Shown in pieces: positions 1-9,694 of a DNA stretch of 64,000 bases (the stretch's first letter is position 1; each line of letters starts with the position of its first letter). Under the pieces are notes generated by a model, which was given only the letters and a program-made list of their open reading frames with translations, searched no databases and was not told the DNA's origin. The stretch is from positions 1,364,001-1,428,000 of the forward strand of contig NZ_CP053904.1 of NCBI RefSeq assembly GCF_013256425.1, given 5' to 3'. The position numbers were made by a program, and so were the translations under genes. Source of the DNA: Hymenobacter sp. BRD67. GTDB lineage: Bacteria; Bacteroidota; Bacteroidia; Cytophagales; Hymenobacteraceae.

Positions 1-65
1 AACCTTGGGGTTGTGCGACGCAGCTCGTGCGTCTGGGTGAGGGATAATTTCCCTGTTTGGGGCCG

Positions 66-73
66 CAAAGGTA
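66..73 (-). promoter_or_regulatory. TAnnTTTG -7 box facing left, for a gene outside the window
   Basis: On the minus strand this reads TACCTTTG, an exact match to the Bacteroidota -7 consensus TAnnTTTG. It points out of the window, so it probably drives a gene starting left of base 1. No clear -33 TTTG is present at the usual spacing. It lies next to the desaturase terminator, which supports a new transcription unit starting here. Confidence 0.4.
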
Positions 74-92
74 CGGAGAGTCAGCGCAATAA

Positions 93-121
93 AAAAGGCC
101 GAAGGGATACTTCAGCCTTTT
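93..121 (-). terminator. Rho-independent terminator of the desaturase gene
   Basis: Twelve-base arms (93-104 and 110-121) with one wobble pair and a five-base loop form a hairpin. On the minus strand it is followed by a run of six T. It lies about 20 bases past the desaturase stop codon. Confidence 0.75.
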
Positions 122-141
122 ACTTGTTTGTTTAGCGAAAT

Positions 142-915
142 TTACGCAGCCTGCGCCAGCTTTTTGACGCGCTGCTTGGGCTGCACGTTGCGGCGCTTAA
201 TCTTGATAATACGGGCCTTATCAAGCGTCCAGATAGCCACGTAGGTGGGGTCAAACTCCCACCACTTCACGCCGAAGTTGACGCGCATGGGCAGCTTGTG
301 GTGGTTGTTCTGAAACAGCTCACCAAAGGCCAGAAAGTCCAGCGCCAGCGTATTCTTCGATTTATCATGGTTATCGAAGTTCTGGTAGCCGTACTTGTGG
401 CCGCCCCAGTTCACGATGGCACCGTGAATCGGACCCATCAGAAAGTGAATCGGCAGCAGCAGGTATTGCCACCAGGCCGTAGCAAAGTTGATGTAAAACA
501 GCACGTAAGCCGTGCCCCAGCCGAGGCGCGAAATGGCCGTGCCGCCAAAGGCCTCCAGCGCTTTCCACTGCGGAATGTCGCCTTCAAAGCGCTCAGCCAG
601 CTCATTTTTGTGGTTTACGACGTCGTTGTAAATATTCTTGGTCTTCCACATCATGTCAAACGCATTGTTTGAGAAGTGCGGTGAGTGCGGGTCCAGCTCA
701 GTATCGGAGTAGGCGTGGTGCATGCGGTGCAGCAGCGCGTAGGCACGCGGCGACAAAAACGAGCTACCCTGGCAGATATAAGTGAATAGGTAAAAAAACC
801 GCTCCCAGAACTTGTTCATCGTGAACATTTTATGCGCCGCGTAGCGATGCAGGTAAAACGTCTGGGTAAACAGCGACAGGTAGTAGTGGGCAACGAAGAA
901 AACCAGAATAACCAT
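142..915 (-). CDS. Acyl-CoA desaturase (membrane fatty-acid desaturase)
   Basis: This 257-residue protein is a membrane di-iron fatty-acid desaturase of the acyl-CoA/delta-9 type, which puts a double bond into saturated acyl chains and adjusts membrane fluidity. Three histidine clusters are visible: HRYAAH at residues 23-28, HRMHH at 63-67 and QNNHH at 202-206, plus NWGGH at 169-173. The third box is usually HNNHH; here its first histidine is glutamine. Hydrophobic segments near residues 1-20, 40-55 and 135-165 fit membrane hairpins. It is shorter than eukaryotic enzymes but similar to short bacterial ones. It starts at ATG 915, with a TAnnTTTG box 75 bases upstream and its own terminator, so it is probably a single-gene unit. 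Substrate and regiospecificity cannot be read from sequence. Confidence 0.9.
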   Translation of the reverse strand: MVILVFFVAHYYLSLFTQTFYLHRYAAHKMFTMNKFWERFFYLFTYICQGSSFLSPRAYALLHRMHHAYSDTELDPHSPHFSNNAFDMMWKTKNIYNDVVNHKNELAERFEGDIPQWKALEAFGGTAISRLGWGTAYVLFYINFATAWWQYLLLPIHFLMGPIHGAIVNWGGHKYGYQNFDNHDKSKNTLALDFLAFGELFQNNHHKLPMRVNFGVKWWEFDPTYVAIWTLDKARIIKIKRRNVQPKQRVKKLAQAA

Positions 916-990
916 TCGGTATAATACTTATGGAGTGAGCTTAACGCCGCCCGCACAATCTATTCCAGTGGGCATAGTTCATCAATAAGG

Positions 991-998
991 CAAAATTA
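991..998 (-). promoter_or_regulatory. Candidate -7 box of the desaturase gene
   Basis: The minus strand reads TAATTTTG, matching TAnnTTTG, 75 bases upstream of the desaturase ATG. The remaining bases between 916 and 1115 show no open frame. No good -33 element is seen, so this is a motif call only. Confidence 0.4.
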
Positions 999-1115
999 CG
1001 GCCGTTGGTTAACCGAAATTGCCCAAATGCGTCACAATGCCCTAATGTTACACGGTCCTGAAGTTGACAGGTGACCATTACGCGGGCCAGCTGTTTTTGC
1101 CGGTATGCTACCGGC

Positions 1116-1826
1116 TTATCTGTAAAAAGCCCGGGCCGCATCCCAGTGCGGGGCGTCGGGCAGGGGAGCCACAAATTTCATTGCCTCTTTCGTAACCGGG
1201 TGCTGAATTTCGAGCTGCCGGGCATGCAGCGCAATGCTCACATCGGGCAAAGGATTCAGAAAACCATATTTTACGTCGCCCACGATGGGCGTACCCAGGC
1301 CGGTGGCCAACTGCACCCGAATCTGGTGCGGGCGGCCGGTTATGGGGTTCACCTGCAGCAGGTAGCGGTTGGCGGCCGGGCCCAGCAGCTGGTAGCTCAG
1401 CTCGGAGCGCTGGCCCTGGCCGTGGCGCTCCGGGTAGGCTTTGGTGACATTGCGCATGGGGTCTTTCACCAGCCAGTGAATAAGGGTGCCCTGCTCGGGC
1501 ACCGGGGGCTTGCCGGTGAGCGCCCAGTAGGTTTTTTTCATCTGGCTGTCGCGAAACATCTCGTTCAGGCGGCTCAGGGCTTTGCTCGTTTTGGCCAGCA
1601 CCACAATGCCCGACACCGGCCGGTCGATGCGGTGAGCCACGCCGATGAAGGCCGCGCCAGGCTTTTTGTACTTGAATTTCAAGTACTCAGCTGCTTTGTT
1701 GGAGAGCGGCTCGTCGCCGGTTTCGTCGCCCTGCACCAGAATGCCGGCCGGCTTATTAATCACCAGCAGGTGATTGTCTTCAAAAATAATTTCCCGGCCT
1801 TCGGCCCACAGGTTCGGACGATTCAC
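1116..1826 (-). CDS. RluA-family RNA pseudouridine synthase
   Basis: This 236-residue protein converts uridine to pseudouridine in rRNA or tRNA. The RluA-family signature HRIDRPVSG starts at residue 65, giving Asp68 as the catalytic aspartate, and the second family motif ITGRPHQIRVQL lies near residue 163. No N-terminal S4 domain is present, so it belongs to the short RluA/RluC/YqcB-like group; the modified position cannot be assigned. The most likely start is GTG at 1826, since no ATG in frame gives the N-terminal motif EDNHLLVINKPAG. It follows panB on the same strand with about 200 bases between, so it may be co-transcribed with it. Confidence 0.9.
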   Translation of the reverse strand: MNRPNLWAEGREIIFEDNHLLVINKPAGILVQGDETGDEPLSNKAAEYLKFKYKKPGAAFIGVAHRIDRPVSGIVVLAKTSKALSRLNEMFRDSQMKKTYWALTGKPPVPEQGTLIHWLVKDPMRNVTKAYPERHGQGQRSELSYQLLGPAANRYLLQVNPITGRPHQIRVQLATGLGTPIVGDVKYGFLNPLPDVSIALHARQLEIQHPVTKEAMKFVAPLPDAPHWDAARAFYR

Positions 1827-2029
1827 GCAGCAAAGAAGCCGCAGCGCGGGCTGCGGAAAAGGTAATTCGGTTCGCTAAAGGATAACCAGCGGCCTACCCG
1901 CGGTGGCGCGGGCTTGTGGATTCAATAACCCAAACGATTGGCTTGCTACCAGCGAAGGTAAGGATAAGCGACGGATGGTTTGGCTGGCTCCCCGTGACAG
2001 GGAATCTTAGCCAAACTTTGGGTTCGCCA

Positions 2030-2845
2030 TTAATACCCTTCCTCTTTGCTCGGAAACTCGCGGCTCTTCACGTCAGCTACGTAGTGCTGCACGGCCTCCG
2101 TCATGATATCGTGCAGCTCGGCGTAGCGCCGCAGGAAGCGGGGCTTGAATTCTTTGGTGATGCCCAATACATCGTGTACTACCAGCACCTGGCCATCAAC
2201 ATCGGGGCCGGCTCCGATGCCGATAACCGGGATGGTCAGCTCTTCGGCCACGCGCTTGGCCAACGCGGCGGGTATTTTTTCGAGTACCAGGCCGAAGCAG
2301 CCGATTTCCTGGAGCAGGTGGGCGTCCTCAATCAGCTTCTGGGCTTCGGCATCTTCTTTGGCGCGCACGTTGTAGGTGCCGAATTTATAGATGCTCTGGG
2401 GCGTGAGGCCGAGGTGGCCCATAACGGGAATACCAGCCGTTAATATTCTAATAATGCTATCTTTAATCTCGGCCCCGCCTTCGAGCTTTATGCCGTGGCC
2501 ACCGCTTTCCTTCATAATGCGGATGGCCGAGCGCAGTGCCTCCGACGAGTTGCCCTGATACGAGCCAAAAGGCATATCGACCACCACAAAAGCACGTTTT
2601 ACGGCCCGTACCACGCTCTGGGCGTGGTATATCATCTGGTCTAGGGTGATAGGCAGAGTGGTTTCGTGGCCCGCCATCACGTTGGAGGCCGAGTCGCCGA
2701 CGAGCAGCACATCTACGCCCGCCCCGTCCAGAATCTGGGCCATTGAGTAGTCATAGGCCGTAAGCATGGAGATTTTTTCGCCCCGCTGCTTCATAGCAAG
2801 CATCTGATGGGTGGTAACGAGCTTAACTTCTTTGTGCTGCGACAT
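2030..2845 (-). CDS. panB: 3-methyl-2-oxobutanoate hydroxymethyltransferase
   Basis: PanB transfers a hydroxymethyl group from 5,10-methylene-THF to 2-oxoisovalerate, giving ketopantoate, the first step of pantothenate and CoA synthesis. The 271-residue product has the family core from [19 protein letters not shown] through [17 protein letters not shown], with metal-binding Asp residues in VGDS and VDMPFG, and GHLGLTPQS further on. The open frame runs up to 3010, but the added 55 residues are not PanB-like, so the ATG at 2845 (protein start MSQHKEVK) is chosen; this gives the normal family length. Bases 1866-2029 downstream hold only a weak, long-looped inverted repeat (1978-1985 with 2009-2016). 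A TlpA-like gene is divergent upstream. Confidence 0.95.
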   Translation of the reverse strand: MSQHKEVKLVTTHQMLAMKQRGEKISMLTAYDYSMAQILDGAGVDVLLVGDSASNVMAGHETTLPITLDQMIYHAQSVVRAVKRAFVVVDMPFGSYQGNSSEALRSAIRIMKESGGHGIKLEGGAEIKDSIIRILTAGIPVMGHLGLTPQSIYKFGTYNVRAKEDAEAQKLIEDAHLLQEIGCFGLVLEKIPAALAKRVAEELTIPVIGIGAGPDVDGQVLVVHDVLGITKEFKPRFLRRYAELHDIMTEAVQHYVADVKSREFPSKEEGY

Positions 2846-2994
2846 GGGGCCGATAAGGGTGAATTGCGGCTGCAAAGCTGGCGACAATTTTGGAAATACG
2901 CGGGCGAAGGGAACGTCTACGCTCCGAATGACGTAGTCGGAAGCGGTAGCGAGTGGCGTCGCTCCGTAGTTGCTTCTCTTACTCATTCTTCTTA

Positions 2995-4473
2995 ATGAAA
3001 GCACTAACACTCTGGCTGACAGGCCTGACCTTGCTGGCTGCCCCGGTAGCTGCCCAAACTACCGCCGAGCTGCACGGCCACCTCACCAATACGGGCTCCG
3101 AAAAGCTGCTGCTGACCTGGTGGAGCCAGCCCCTGGCTACCCACGAGCAGCAGCGGGCGGTGCACCTCGAGCCCAATGGCGATTTTAGCCTTTCAGTGCC
3201 GGTGGCCCTCCCCACGCTGGCCCAGCTTAGCTACGGCGACGAGGAAATACCGGTTTTTCTGGAGCCGGGTGATGCCTTGGAGCTGCACGGCAATGCTGAA
3301 GACCTGGCCGCTACCGGTAAGTTTGACTCGGCCGACGGCGCAGCGCACCGCCCGGCCGCAGCGGCCAACAACTACTTGCAGGAGCTGAGCCGGCGCTTTC
3401 TCAACAACGACGATTACCAGGTGTTGCCGGAGAATATAAAGCTGGCTGAAAAAGGGTTCCTCTCTTTTCTGGATTACCGGCGCAGCCATGAGCAGGACTT
3501 GTTGAAGCAAGCTAGCCGGCGCGGCCGGTTTACGCCCGCTTTTGAGGCCTATGCCGAAGCAGATATTACCTATACCTACGCCGAGGACCGCCTCACGTAT
3601 GCCGACCTGCGCGAGCAAACCGTAGCCGACCAGCCGCGCCTCGATTTGTCGCCCGGTTACTATACTTTTTTGCAGGAGCCTGGCCTGCTGCCGGGCAATG
3701 AGCAGGCCGTAACCAACGCGCACTATCAGGATTTTTTGCTCGACTACGTGCATTACCAGGCGCGGGCCACGGGGCACCAGCCCAGTAGCCCCGACTACTT
3801 TCCGACTTGCTACCGCTTGGGTGATAACCTTTTGCACGCCGCCGCGCGCCCGGTTGTGCTAGGCCGCATCGTGCTCGAAACCATTCGGCAGGGCCACGTT
3901 GCCCACGCCCAGGCCATGCTTACGACCTATGCGACTACGGCCCAGGCCCCAGCCGGCTGGGTGGCGCAGCTGCGTTCCGACCTGGCCGACCACCAGTCGT
4001 TTGCTATCGGGAGCGCAGCCCCGCCCGTGGTTATGCGTACCGTAGATGGCAAAGAGCTCTCCCTGAGTGACTTTCGGGGTAAGCTGGTGTACCTCATGTT
4101 CTGGGATAGCCGCTACCCGGCCGGTCAGCGTGAGCTGCCTTATCTGAAAGAGCTAACGGCTGCCCTGGCCGGCCAGCCCATTGTGGTGCTAATGGCCGCG
4201 CTCGACGACTCGCCCACCAGCTGGCAGCAAACAGTGGCCTGCGCCAGCCCGGCGCTGGCCGGAACGCAAGCTTACGTGCTGCCCGGCCGCAACCAGGCGC
4301 TCCGCCAGGCCTATAGTATCGAGCGACTGCCCGACGCCGTGCTCATTGCCGAAGATGGCACCCTGCTCGACCTGCACCCGCACCACCTGAGCAGCCGCGC
4401 GCTGCAAGACGACCTGAAGGCCGCCGTGGGCCGGGCCGCAGCCTACCGGGCGGTGGCACTTAATCAATTGTAA
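2995..4473 (+). CDS. Secreted TlpA-like thioredoxin-fold protein lacking the CxxC pair
   Basis: This 492-residue protein has a Sec signal peptide (cut probably after PVAAQ, near residue 21), an N-terminal beta-sandwich region of the kind found before TlpA domains in Bacteroidota, a helical middle, and a C-terminal thioredoxin-like domain from about residue 340. In that domain the usual WCxxC is replaced by WDSRYP (Ser372, Pro375), so it cannot carry out standard thiol-disulfide exchange. The cis-proline loop appears as ERLPDAVLI. The start at ATG 2995 gives a clean signal peptide; the longer frame from 2953 adds residues that spoil it. It is divergent from panB and ends at a strong terminator. 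Role unknown: a periplasmic binding or scaffold protein is possible. Confidence 0.8.
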   Translation: MKALTLWLTGLTLLAAPVAAQTTAELHGHLTNTGSEKLLLTWWSQPLATHEQQRAVHLEPNGDFSLSVPVALPTLAQLSYGDEEIPVFLEPGDALELHGNAEDLAATGKFDSADGAAHRPAAAANNYLQELSRRFLNNDDYQVLPENIKLAEKGFLSFLDYRRSHEQDLLKQASRRGRFTPAFEAYAEADITYTYAEDRLTYADLREQTVADQPRLDLSPGYYTFLQEPGLLPGNEQAVTNAHYQDFLLDYVHYQARATGHQPSSPDYFPTCYRLGDNLLHAAARPVVLGRIVLETIRQGHVAHAQAMLTTYATTAQAPAGWVAQLRSDLADHQSFAIGSAAPPVVMRTVDGKELSLSDFRGKLVYLMFWDSRYPAGQRELPYLKELTAALAGQPIVVLMAALDDSPTSWQQTVACASPALAGTQAYVLPGRNQALRQAYSIERLPDAVLIAEDGTLLDLHPHHLSSRALQDDLKAAVGRAAAYRAVALNQL

Positions 4474-4666
4474 TCTCCTCCTGGTAAACCGGGCTAAGCT
4501 TAGATTAGGGAAAATTCTGGTACTGACCTAATTGAGTGGAGTATCACCTCGCGTTGATGCTCCACGGTTTTTGGCTGTATCCATTCTAAGGTATCCACTA
4601 AAAGATTAAGCGCGCATCTGACTTGCGAGCCTGGCCAGGTTTATAACCTTCCAAATAGCTTGTGCC

Positions 4667-4711
4667 TATCAAAAGAGCCAGCTCATCCCTGATGAGCTGG
4701 CTCTTTTGATA
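4667..4711. terminator. Perfect bidirectional terminator
   Basis: A perfect 21-base stem (4667-4687 with 4691-4711) encloses a three-base loop. Each end of the stem is A/T rich, so it gives a T run for transcription in both directions. It sits between the convergent TlpA-like gene and the LysM transglycosylase, and is the only structure seen in the 4474-4722 gap. Confidence 0.8.
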
Positions 4712-4722
4712 TAGTGAATTTT

Positions 4723-6555
4723 CTATAGCATGGGTACCCGCAGCGTTTCGCCTACGCGCAGCGTGGGCGTAGCCCGCTCATTATGCGCCAGCAGCTGGGC
4801 CACGGTGCAGCCATAGCGCCGGGAAATGCTGTAAAAGGTGTCGCCGGCCGCTACGGTATAAGCGCCGCTGGAGACGTTGCTGGCCGTCGGTTCGGGCTCG
4901 GTAGCGGGTGGGCTCAGGCGCAGCAGCTGGCCGGCGCGCAGGGGCGTCGAGGGCGAAAGGTTGTTCCAGGCTGCCAGCTCGGCCGGGCGCACACCCACGC
5001 GCCGGGCCAGCGCATACAGAGTTTCGCCGGGCGCTACCAGGTAAGGGTGGCTGAAGTCGGCGGCCGGCACCGGACGCAAAACCGCCGACGTGGGCAGGCG
5101 CACCATTGCTATCGCTGGGTCGGGGCTGGGTAAGCCTTCGCTCAGTATGGCCGGGCGCTGGGTAGGCAGCGGCTGTACGGGCGGCCCTGGTACTTCGGTG
5201 GGTAGCTCATTAATACTTGCCAGCTCCTCGTCGTCGGCCGGGTTGTAGGGCTGGGGCGCAGTGGCTTCCGGCTCGGGCGCGGGCCGTGCTGCCACCTGCC
5301 GCGTACAGGGTACCGGCTGGTACTCAGCGGCAATAGTACGGGGCCGGGCGTGGCTGAGCCAGAGCACGAGGCCCGGCCGCACCGCCTCATCAGTAGGCAG
5401 GCGATTGAAAAAGCGCAGCGACCGGCGCAGCACGCCGTAGTGCTGGGCCACGGCGGCCAGCGTCTGGCCGGGAGCCACTACGTGGTAATCTTCTTCGGAT
5501 GCTTCCTTCTTTCGCTGAAAAAAGTACGGCTCACCCGGAACGGGGGCCTCGTTGGCAGCCAGCTCGTTTACTTTCTGAAAAAAGCTCAGGCTGGCACCGC
5601 CGCGCTGAGCCAGCGCCGCGGCCGATTCGCCGGGCTGGGCCAGCAAGGCTTTCAGCCCATTGATGCGCAGATAGGTAGGGGCGGGAAGCGCCGCCGCGGG
5701 TAGGGTCGGGGCCGCACTGACCGCCAGGAGCGGGCCGGTGGCCAAGGGTACCAGCAGGGTGTACGGGCGGCCATCCTGCGGCACGGTGCCAGTCAGCAGC
5801 CAGGGGTTGAGCCGGGCCACGGCGGCCGGGTCGGCCGAGAGGGCCGCGGCTTGCTGGGCCAGGCTCTGGCCAGGGGCAGCGGGCACCTCGCGCCAGGGTA
5901 CGAAGGGCACTGTTTGCTGAGCACAGGCCGGCTCAAAGGCTACTTTCTGGGCTATAAAATCGAGCAGGTACTGATTGGTCTGGCTGGTGAAAGCCAGCTC
6001 GGTAGCGTCGGCGTCGCCGGGCCGGGTGAAGGGGCGCACGCCGCCCAGGCCGGTATTATAGCTGAGCAGCGCATTGGCCCAGTTGTGGAGCGTGGCATTG
6101 TTGCGATTGAGGTAGCGGGCGGCGGCGCGGGTGCTGGCTATCAGGTGGCGGCGCTCGTCAATGGTGCTGTTCACGGTCAGGCCCAGGCCCAGCGCCGTTT
6201 CGCGCTTCAGCTGCCAGTAGCCCACGGCCCCGTGGGCGCTTTCGGCGTTGCCTTGCAGTGCACTCTCCTGCAGCACGAGGTAGCGGAAGTCGGCCGGAAT
6301 CCCTTCCTCAGCCAGCACTTGCTCGATGAGCGGAAAAGCCGACTCGGCCAGTGCCACGCGGGCCTCAAACGAGGCGGTGTGGCGGCACAGGCTATTCACT
6401 TTGGCTTGTATCAGCTGCCGGGCATCGGCGTCGAGCGTCAGGTGCAGGCCCGCCACGTCGAGCGTGGCGGGTACTATAGGCGCACTGGTGCCCGGTAGTG
6501 CCAGCGCCGGGCGGCTGGCCAGCCCCAGCAGCAAGACGGGTAAGATTTTTCTCAT
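4723..6555 (-). CDS. Membrane-associated lytic murein transglycosylase with LysM repeats (MltD-like)
   Basis: This 610-residue exported protein cleaves the MurNAc-GlcNAc bond of peptidoglycan. After a signal peptide (about residues 1-19) comes an SLT domain near residues 60-215: catalytic Glu in LVLQESA, then GAVGYWQL and NWANALLSYNTG, matching the MltD-type family 23 fold. Three LysM peptidoglycan-binding repeats follow, near residues 355-400 (YHVVAPGQTLAAVA), 500-550 (YLVAPGETLYALARRVG) and 560-610 (YTVAAGDTFYSISRRYG), with a degenerate one likely near 230-275. Proline-rich linkers join them. The ATG at 6555 gives the signal peptide. The 6556-6698 gap to the next gene shows no terminator, so it could be transcribed together with the barrel gene upstream. 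Confidence 0.88.
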   Translation of the reverse strand: MRKILPVLLLGLASRPALALPGTSAPIVPATLDVAGLHLTLDADARQLIQAKVNSLCRHTASFEARVALAESAFPLIEQVLAEEGIPADFRYLVLQESALQGNAESAHGAVGYWQLKRETALGLGLTVNSTIDERRHLIASTRAAARYLNRNNATLHNWANALLSYNTGLGGVRPFTRPGDADATELAFTSQTNQYLLDFIAQKVAFEPACAQQTVPFVPWREVPAAPGQSLAQQAAALSADPAAVARLNPWLLTGTVPQDGRPYTLLVPLATGPLLAVSAAPTLPAAALPAPTYLRINGLKALLAQPGESAAALAQRGGASLSFFQKVNELAANEAPVPGEPYFFQRKKEASEEDYHVVAPGQTLAAVAQHYGVLRRSLRFFNRLPTDEAVRPGLVLWLSHARPRTIAAEYQPVPCTRQVAARPAPEPEATAPQPYNPADDEELASINELPTEVPGPPVQPLPTQRPAILSEGLPSPDPAIAMVRLPTSAVLRPVPAADFSHPYLVAPGETLYALARRVGVRPAELAAWNNLSPSTPLRAGQLLRLSPPATEPEPTASNVSSGAYTVAAGDTFYSISRRYGCTVAQLLAHNERATPTLRVGETLRVPML

Positions 6556-6698
6556 AACGTAAAGTCAGTCAACGCTCCCTCTCAACTACAGCTGGCAAGT
6601 TAGGGGAAAAAGTGAGAAGGTGAAAGGGCGGCCGACGCGGCTGTAGCAGCCCGCACGGCCACCCCAACTTCCCTTATTACGCAAAACGAGCGCCAAGG

Positions 6699-9629
6699 CT
6701 AGCCGCCGGGCGGGCCGCCGAAGCCACCGGGCGGGCCGCCCTGACCGCCCCCCTGGCCGCCACCGGGCCGGCCCTCAAAGCCGCCGCGCCGCCCGCCGCC
6801 CCGCTCTTCGGGCGCGGTGGGCAGGGCCGTCATGTTGGCCGAGCGAATGTTATAGGTAAACATCAGCATGAAATATTGCTGGAGCACGGTGGTTTGCACG
6901 TCTTCGTAATACGCCTCCGTCACGTTGCGCTGAATGGCGCGGTTTTGCTTGAGAATATCGAAGGCGTAGAGCTTGATTTCGCCGCGCTGGCCCGGAAATA
7001 CCTTCTTGCCGATAGAGGCGTTCCAGAGCACGTAGTTCTGGTTGTAGCTGCTGCTCAGGCCGCGGTAGAGCTGATGGGCCACATCAGTCTGAAACGAGAT
7101 GCCCGGCCCCACTATCCAGCTCAGCTTAAAGCGCGTTAGTTGGTTGAAGTAGCTGTTATCAAGCTGCTTGCTGAGGGTATTACGCACGTAGCTCTGAGTC
7201 GAGTTCGACGAGAGCGTAAAGTCCAGCTTCGGGCTCACGTTGCTGCTCAGCACCAGGCCGCCGGTCAGGGCCGGGGTGCGGGCGTAGTTCAGGGCATTAT
7301 TGACAATGCCGGGGTTCTGACTGAGCGTAGCCCCCAGCGTGGCATTGATGTTGGACTTGATAACCGCGAGCGGGCGGCCGTAGTTGGCCACGGCCCGCAC
7401 CGTGTATTCCTGCTGCAGGTTGGTCGACTGGGTGAGCTGCCCGCCGGCGGGTAGGCGCAGGGACTGGCCGGCATCGGTACCATTGCGCACCACTACCGTG
7501 GTGTCGCGAGCCGCTACAATCGTGCGGTTTGAGATGGGATTTTGGGTATAGCTGCCCGACAAAAAGGCAAAGAAGTTACTGTTTTTGTCGGCGCGTGCCG
7601 ACGTATAGCGGGCCACAAAGCTGTGGTTATATTCCTGGTGCAGCTCCGGATTACCGATGGTCAGCTGCAAGGGATTGGAGTTGTTGACTACAGCCTGCAG
7701 CTGGTTCAGGCTCGGCGCGTTGGTGCTGGTGCGGTAAAACAGGCGCAGGTTGTGCGAGCGGTCGGGCCGCCACATCAGGTTGGCCTGGGGCAATACGTTC
7801 CAGAAAGTATAGTTAACCGGGCCGGGCCGCGGAAAGGTCTGGTCGCCCTCCAGGCGCGCTACCTGCGCGCTGGCGCCCACCGAGGCCTGCAGCTTGCGCG
7901 TATTGTAGCGGTAGCTCAGGCCGCCACCCTGGGTAAGATAGTAATTATTGAATACATTGCTTAGTGCCGTATCGAGCCGCGAGTACTGCCGGTCGCCGGG
8001 ATTAAAGTCGTAGGTGCGCTTGTCCGAGTTATTTGGCGCGTAGCTCAGGGCGTAGTTGGCCTGCAGCTGCGCGTGCTTGCCCACTGGCTCGGTATAAGCC
8101 AGGTTGCCCGCGATACTATTGCTGTGCTGCTTCAGCAGCGCCTGTTGGTTGAGGTTGGCGCTGGAGTGGCTTTTGGTAGTATCAACGCTGGTGGTATTCA
8201 GAATAGACGTGCCGGTGCGGGCGTTGTACGAGCCGTTGAGGCTGAGCGAGAGCGTGCGCCCGGCACGGTGGCCCAGCCGCCGGCGCAGCAGCAGGTCGCC
8301 GGCCGGGTTGGTACCCTGGTTATTCGACTGATATAGCGTGTTAATCTGACTCTGCGTCAGGCCATTGAGGGACGTGACGCCGTTCAGGGTTTTGCTGGCA
8401 TCGTTTTGCTGCCACGACAGCCGGGGCCGGAACAGCACCGAGGTCATCGAGTCGATTTTCTGGTCGAGGCGGATATTGGCGCGGTGGTTGATGTTGGTGC
8501 TGCCCGAAAGCGAGGTTTCGTTGTAGGTCGTGTTGGCTCCCACAAACTGCCGCAAAGTGGTGCTGTTGAGGGTATTATTAGAATGGTTGAAAAAGTAGCT
8601 GCCCGTTAGCTCTGTTTTCTTAGCCCAGGTATTCGAATAGTTGAGGCCGCCCGCCGTGGTTGTGCTGATACCGCCGTTCTGGCTCACCAGAAAGTTGCCG
8701 ACGCTGGAGCCTCCGCCGCCCCCTCCGCCTCCGCCGCCCCGGCCTCCGCCCCCGCCCGCCGAGTTGCCAATCACGCCCAGCAGGTCGTCGGTGCCGAAGT
8801 TCTGCTGGTTTACGTTGTTGCTCTGGGCCAGCACCGTCATGCGCCGGTCGCCGTGAAAGTCGTTGAGGTTCAGGCTGGCCTGGTAGCGGTCAGGGCCCGC
8901 GCCCGCCACTGCCCGTCCAAACTGTCCGTTCCGAAAGGAGGGCTTGGTAATGATGTTGAGCGTCTTTTGAGTGTTGCCGTCGTTAAAGCCCGAAAAGCGA
9001 CTCTGCTCGCTCTGCTGGTCGAAAATCTCGACGCGGTCGATGGCATCGGCGGGCAGGTTTTTGAGCACCGCGTCGGGGTCGGTACCGAAAAAGGGCTTGC
9101 CGTCGACGAGCACCTGCTGCACCTGCTCGCCCTGGGCCTGGGTTTTGCCCGTAGCATCGACCGAGATGCCCGGCATCTTGGTGATGAGGTCGCCGGCCGT
9201 GGCATCGGGGTTTGTCTTAAACGCTTTGGCGTTGAGGCTGGTCGTGTCGCCGTGCTGCACGGCCTGCACATCCTGGCCGGTTACCACTACCGTTTTGAGG
9301 GCGACGCCCCCGGCCTGCATTGCAATGGTACCCAGCTCTACGGGCGCACCGCCTGCCGGCACCGTTACGGGCTGGCGCTGCTCCTGGTAGCCAATGAAAG
9401 AAGCCAGGAATATATAGCGGCCGGGAGTTACGTTTTCAATCTGAAAGCTGCCATCGGCATTTACCGCCGAGCCGATACGGACCGAATCGGGCAGGTGAAT
9501 AAGTACCGCGTTGGCTCCGATTAGCGGGCTTTGGTCTTTGGCATCGAGCACTTTGCCTCGCACCGCACTTTGCGCGAAGGCACTAAAGGCCGCTAGCCAA
9601 ATTAACCCGGTTAAAAGTAAAAAACGCAT
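6699..9629 (-). CDS. TonB-receptor-like outer-membrane beta-barrel protein, glycine-rich
   Basis: This 976-residue outer-membrane protein has a signal peptide (MRFLLLTGLIWLAAFSAFAQ), a carboxypeptidase-regulatory-like beta domain (about 20-105), a plug-like domain (about 110-225, including VLVDGKPFFGTDPDAVL) and a long outer-membrane barrel. It resembles the Bacteroidota barrel family that lacks a canonical TonB box, so TonB dependence and substrate are unknown. Two low-complexity stretches stand out: a glycine run in a predicted loop (DNA 8700-8760) and a C-terminal tail of Gly/Arg/Pro repeats after the last barrel strand, so the chain does not end on the usual aromatic residue. The start at 9629 is preferred over 9698 because it begins the signal peptide. 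It follows the O-methyltransferase gene by 65 bases. Confidence 0.82.
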   Translation of the reverse strand: MRFLLLTGLIWLAAFSAFAQSAVRGKVLDAKDQSPLIGANAVLIHLPDSVRIGSAVNADGSFQIENVTPGRYIFLASFIGYQEQRQPVTVPAGGAPVELGTIAMQAGGVALKTVVVTGQDVQAVQHGDTTSLNAKAFKTNPDATAGDLITKMPGISVDATGKTQAQGEQVQQVLVDGKPFFGTDPDAVLKNLPADAIDRVEIFDQQSEQSRFSGFNDGNTQKTLNIITKPSFRNGQFGRAVAGAGPDRYQASLNLNDFHGDRRMTVLAQSNNVNQQNFGTDDLLGVIGNSAGGGGGRGGGGGGGGGGSSVGNFLVSQNGGISTTTAGGLNYSNTWAKKTELTGSYFFNHSNNTLNSTTLRQFVGANTTYNETSLSGSTNINHRANIRLDQKIDSMTSVLFRPRLSWQQNDASKTLNGVTSLNGLTQSQINTLYQSNNQGTNPAGDLLLRRRLGHRAGRTLSLSLNGSYNARTGTSILNTTSVDTTKSHSSANLNQQALLKQHSNSIAGNLAYTEPVGKHAQLQANYALSYAPNNSDKRTYDFNPGDRQYSRLDTALSNVFNNYYLTQGGGLSYRYNTRKLQASVGASAQVARLEGDQTFPRPGPVNYTFWNVLPQANLMWRPDRSHNLRLFYRTSTNAPSLNQLQAVVNNSNPLQLTIGNPELHQEYNHSFVARYTSARADKNSNFFAFLSGSYTQNPISNRTIVAARDTTVVVRNGTDAGQSLRLPAGGQLTQSTNLQQEYTVRAVANYGRPLAVIKSNINATLGATLSQNPGIVNNALNYARTPALTGGLVLSSNVSPKLDFTLSSNSTQSYVRNTLSKQLDNSYFNQLTRFKLSWIVGPGISFQTDVAHQLYRGLSSSYNQNYVLWNASIGKKVFPGQRGEIKLYAFDILKQNRAIQRNVTEAYYEDVQTTVLQQYFMLMFTYNIRSANMTALPTAPEERGGGRRGGFEGRPGGGQGGGQGGPPGGFGGPPGG

Positions 9630-9694
9630 AAGTACTTGCTTTTTATTGTCGTTTTTGGTTGTTTTAACCAGGCTGCGCCTGCAAAAGCGGCGGC

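Noticed and set aside
1978..2016. Inverted repeat after panB as a terminator
   Set aside because: Arms are eight bases, the loop is 23 bases, and there is no T run in the right direction.
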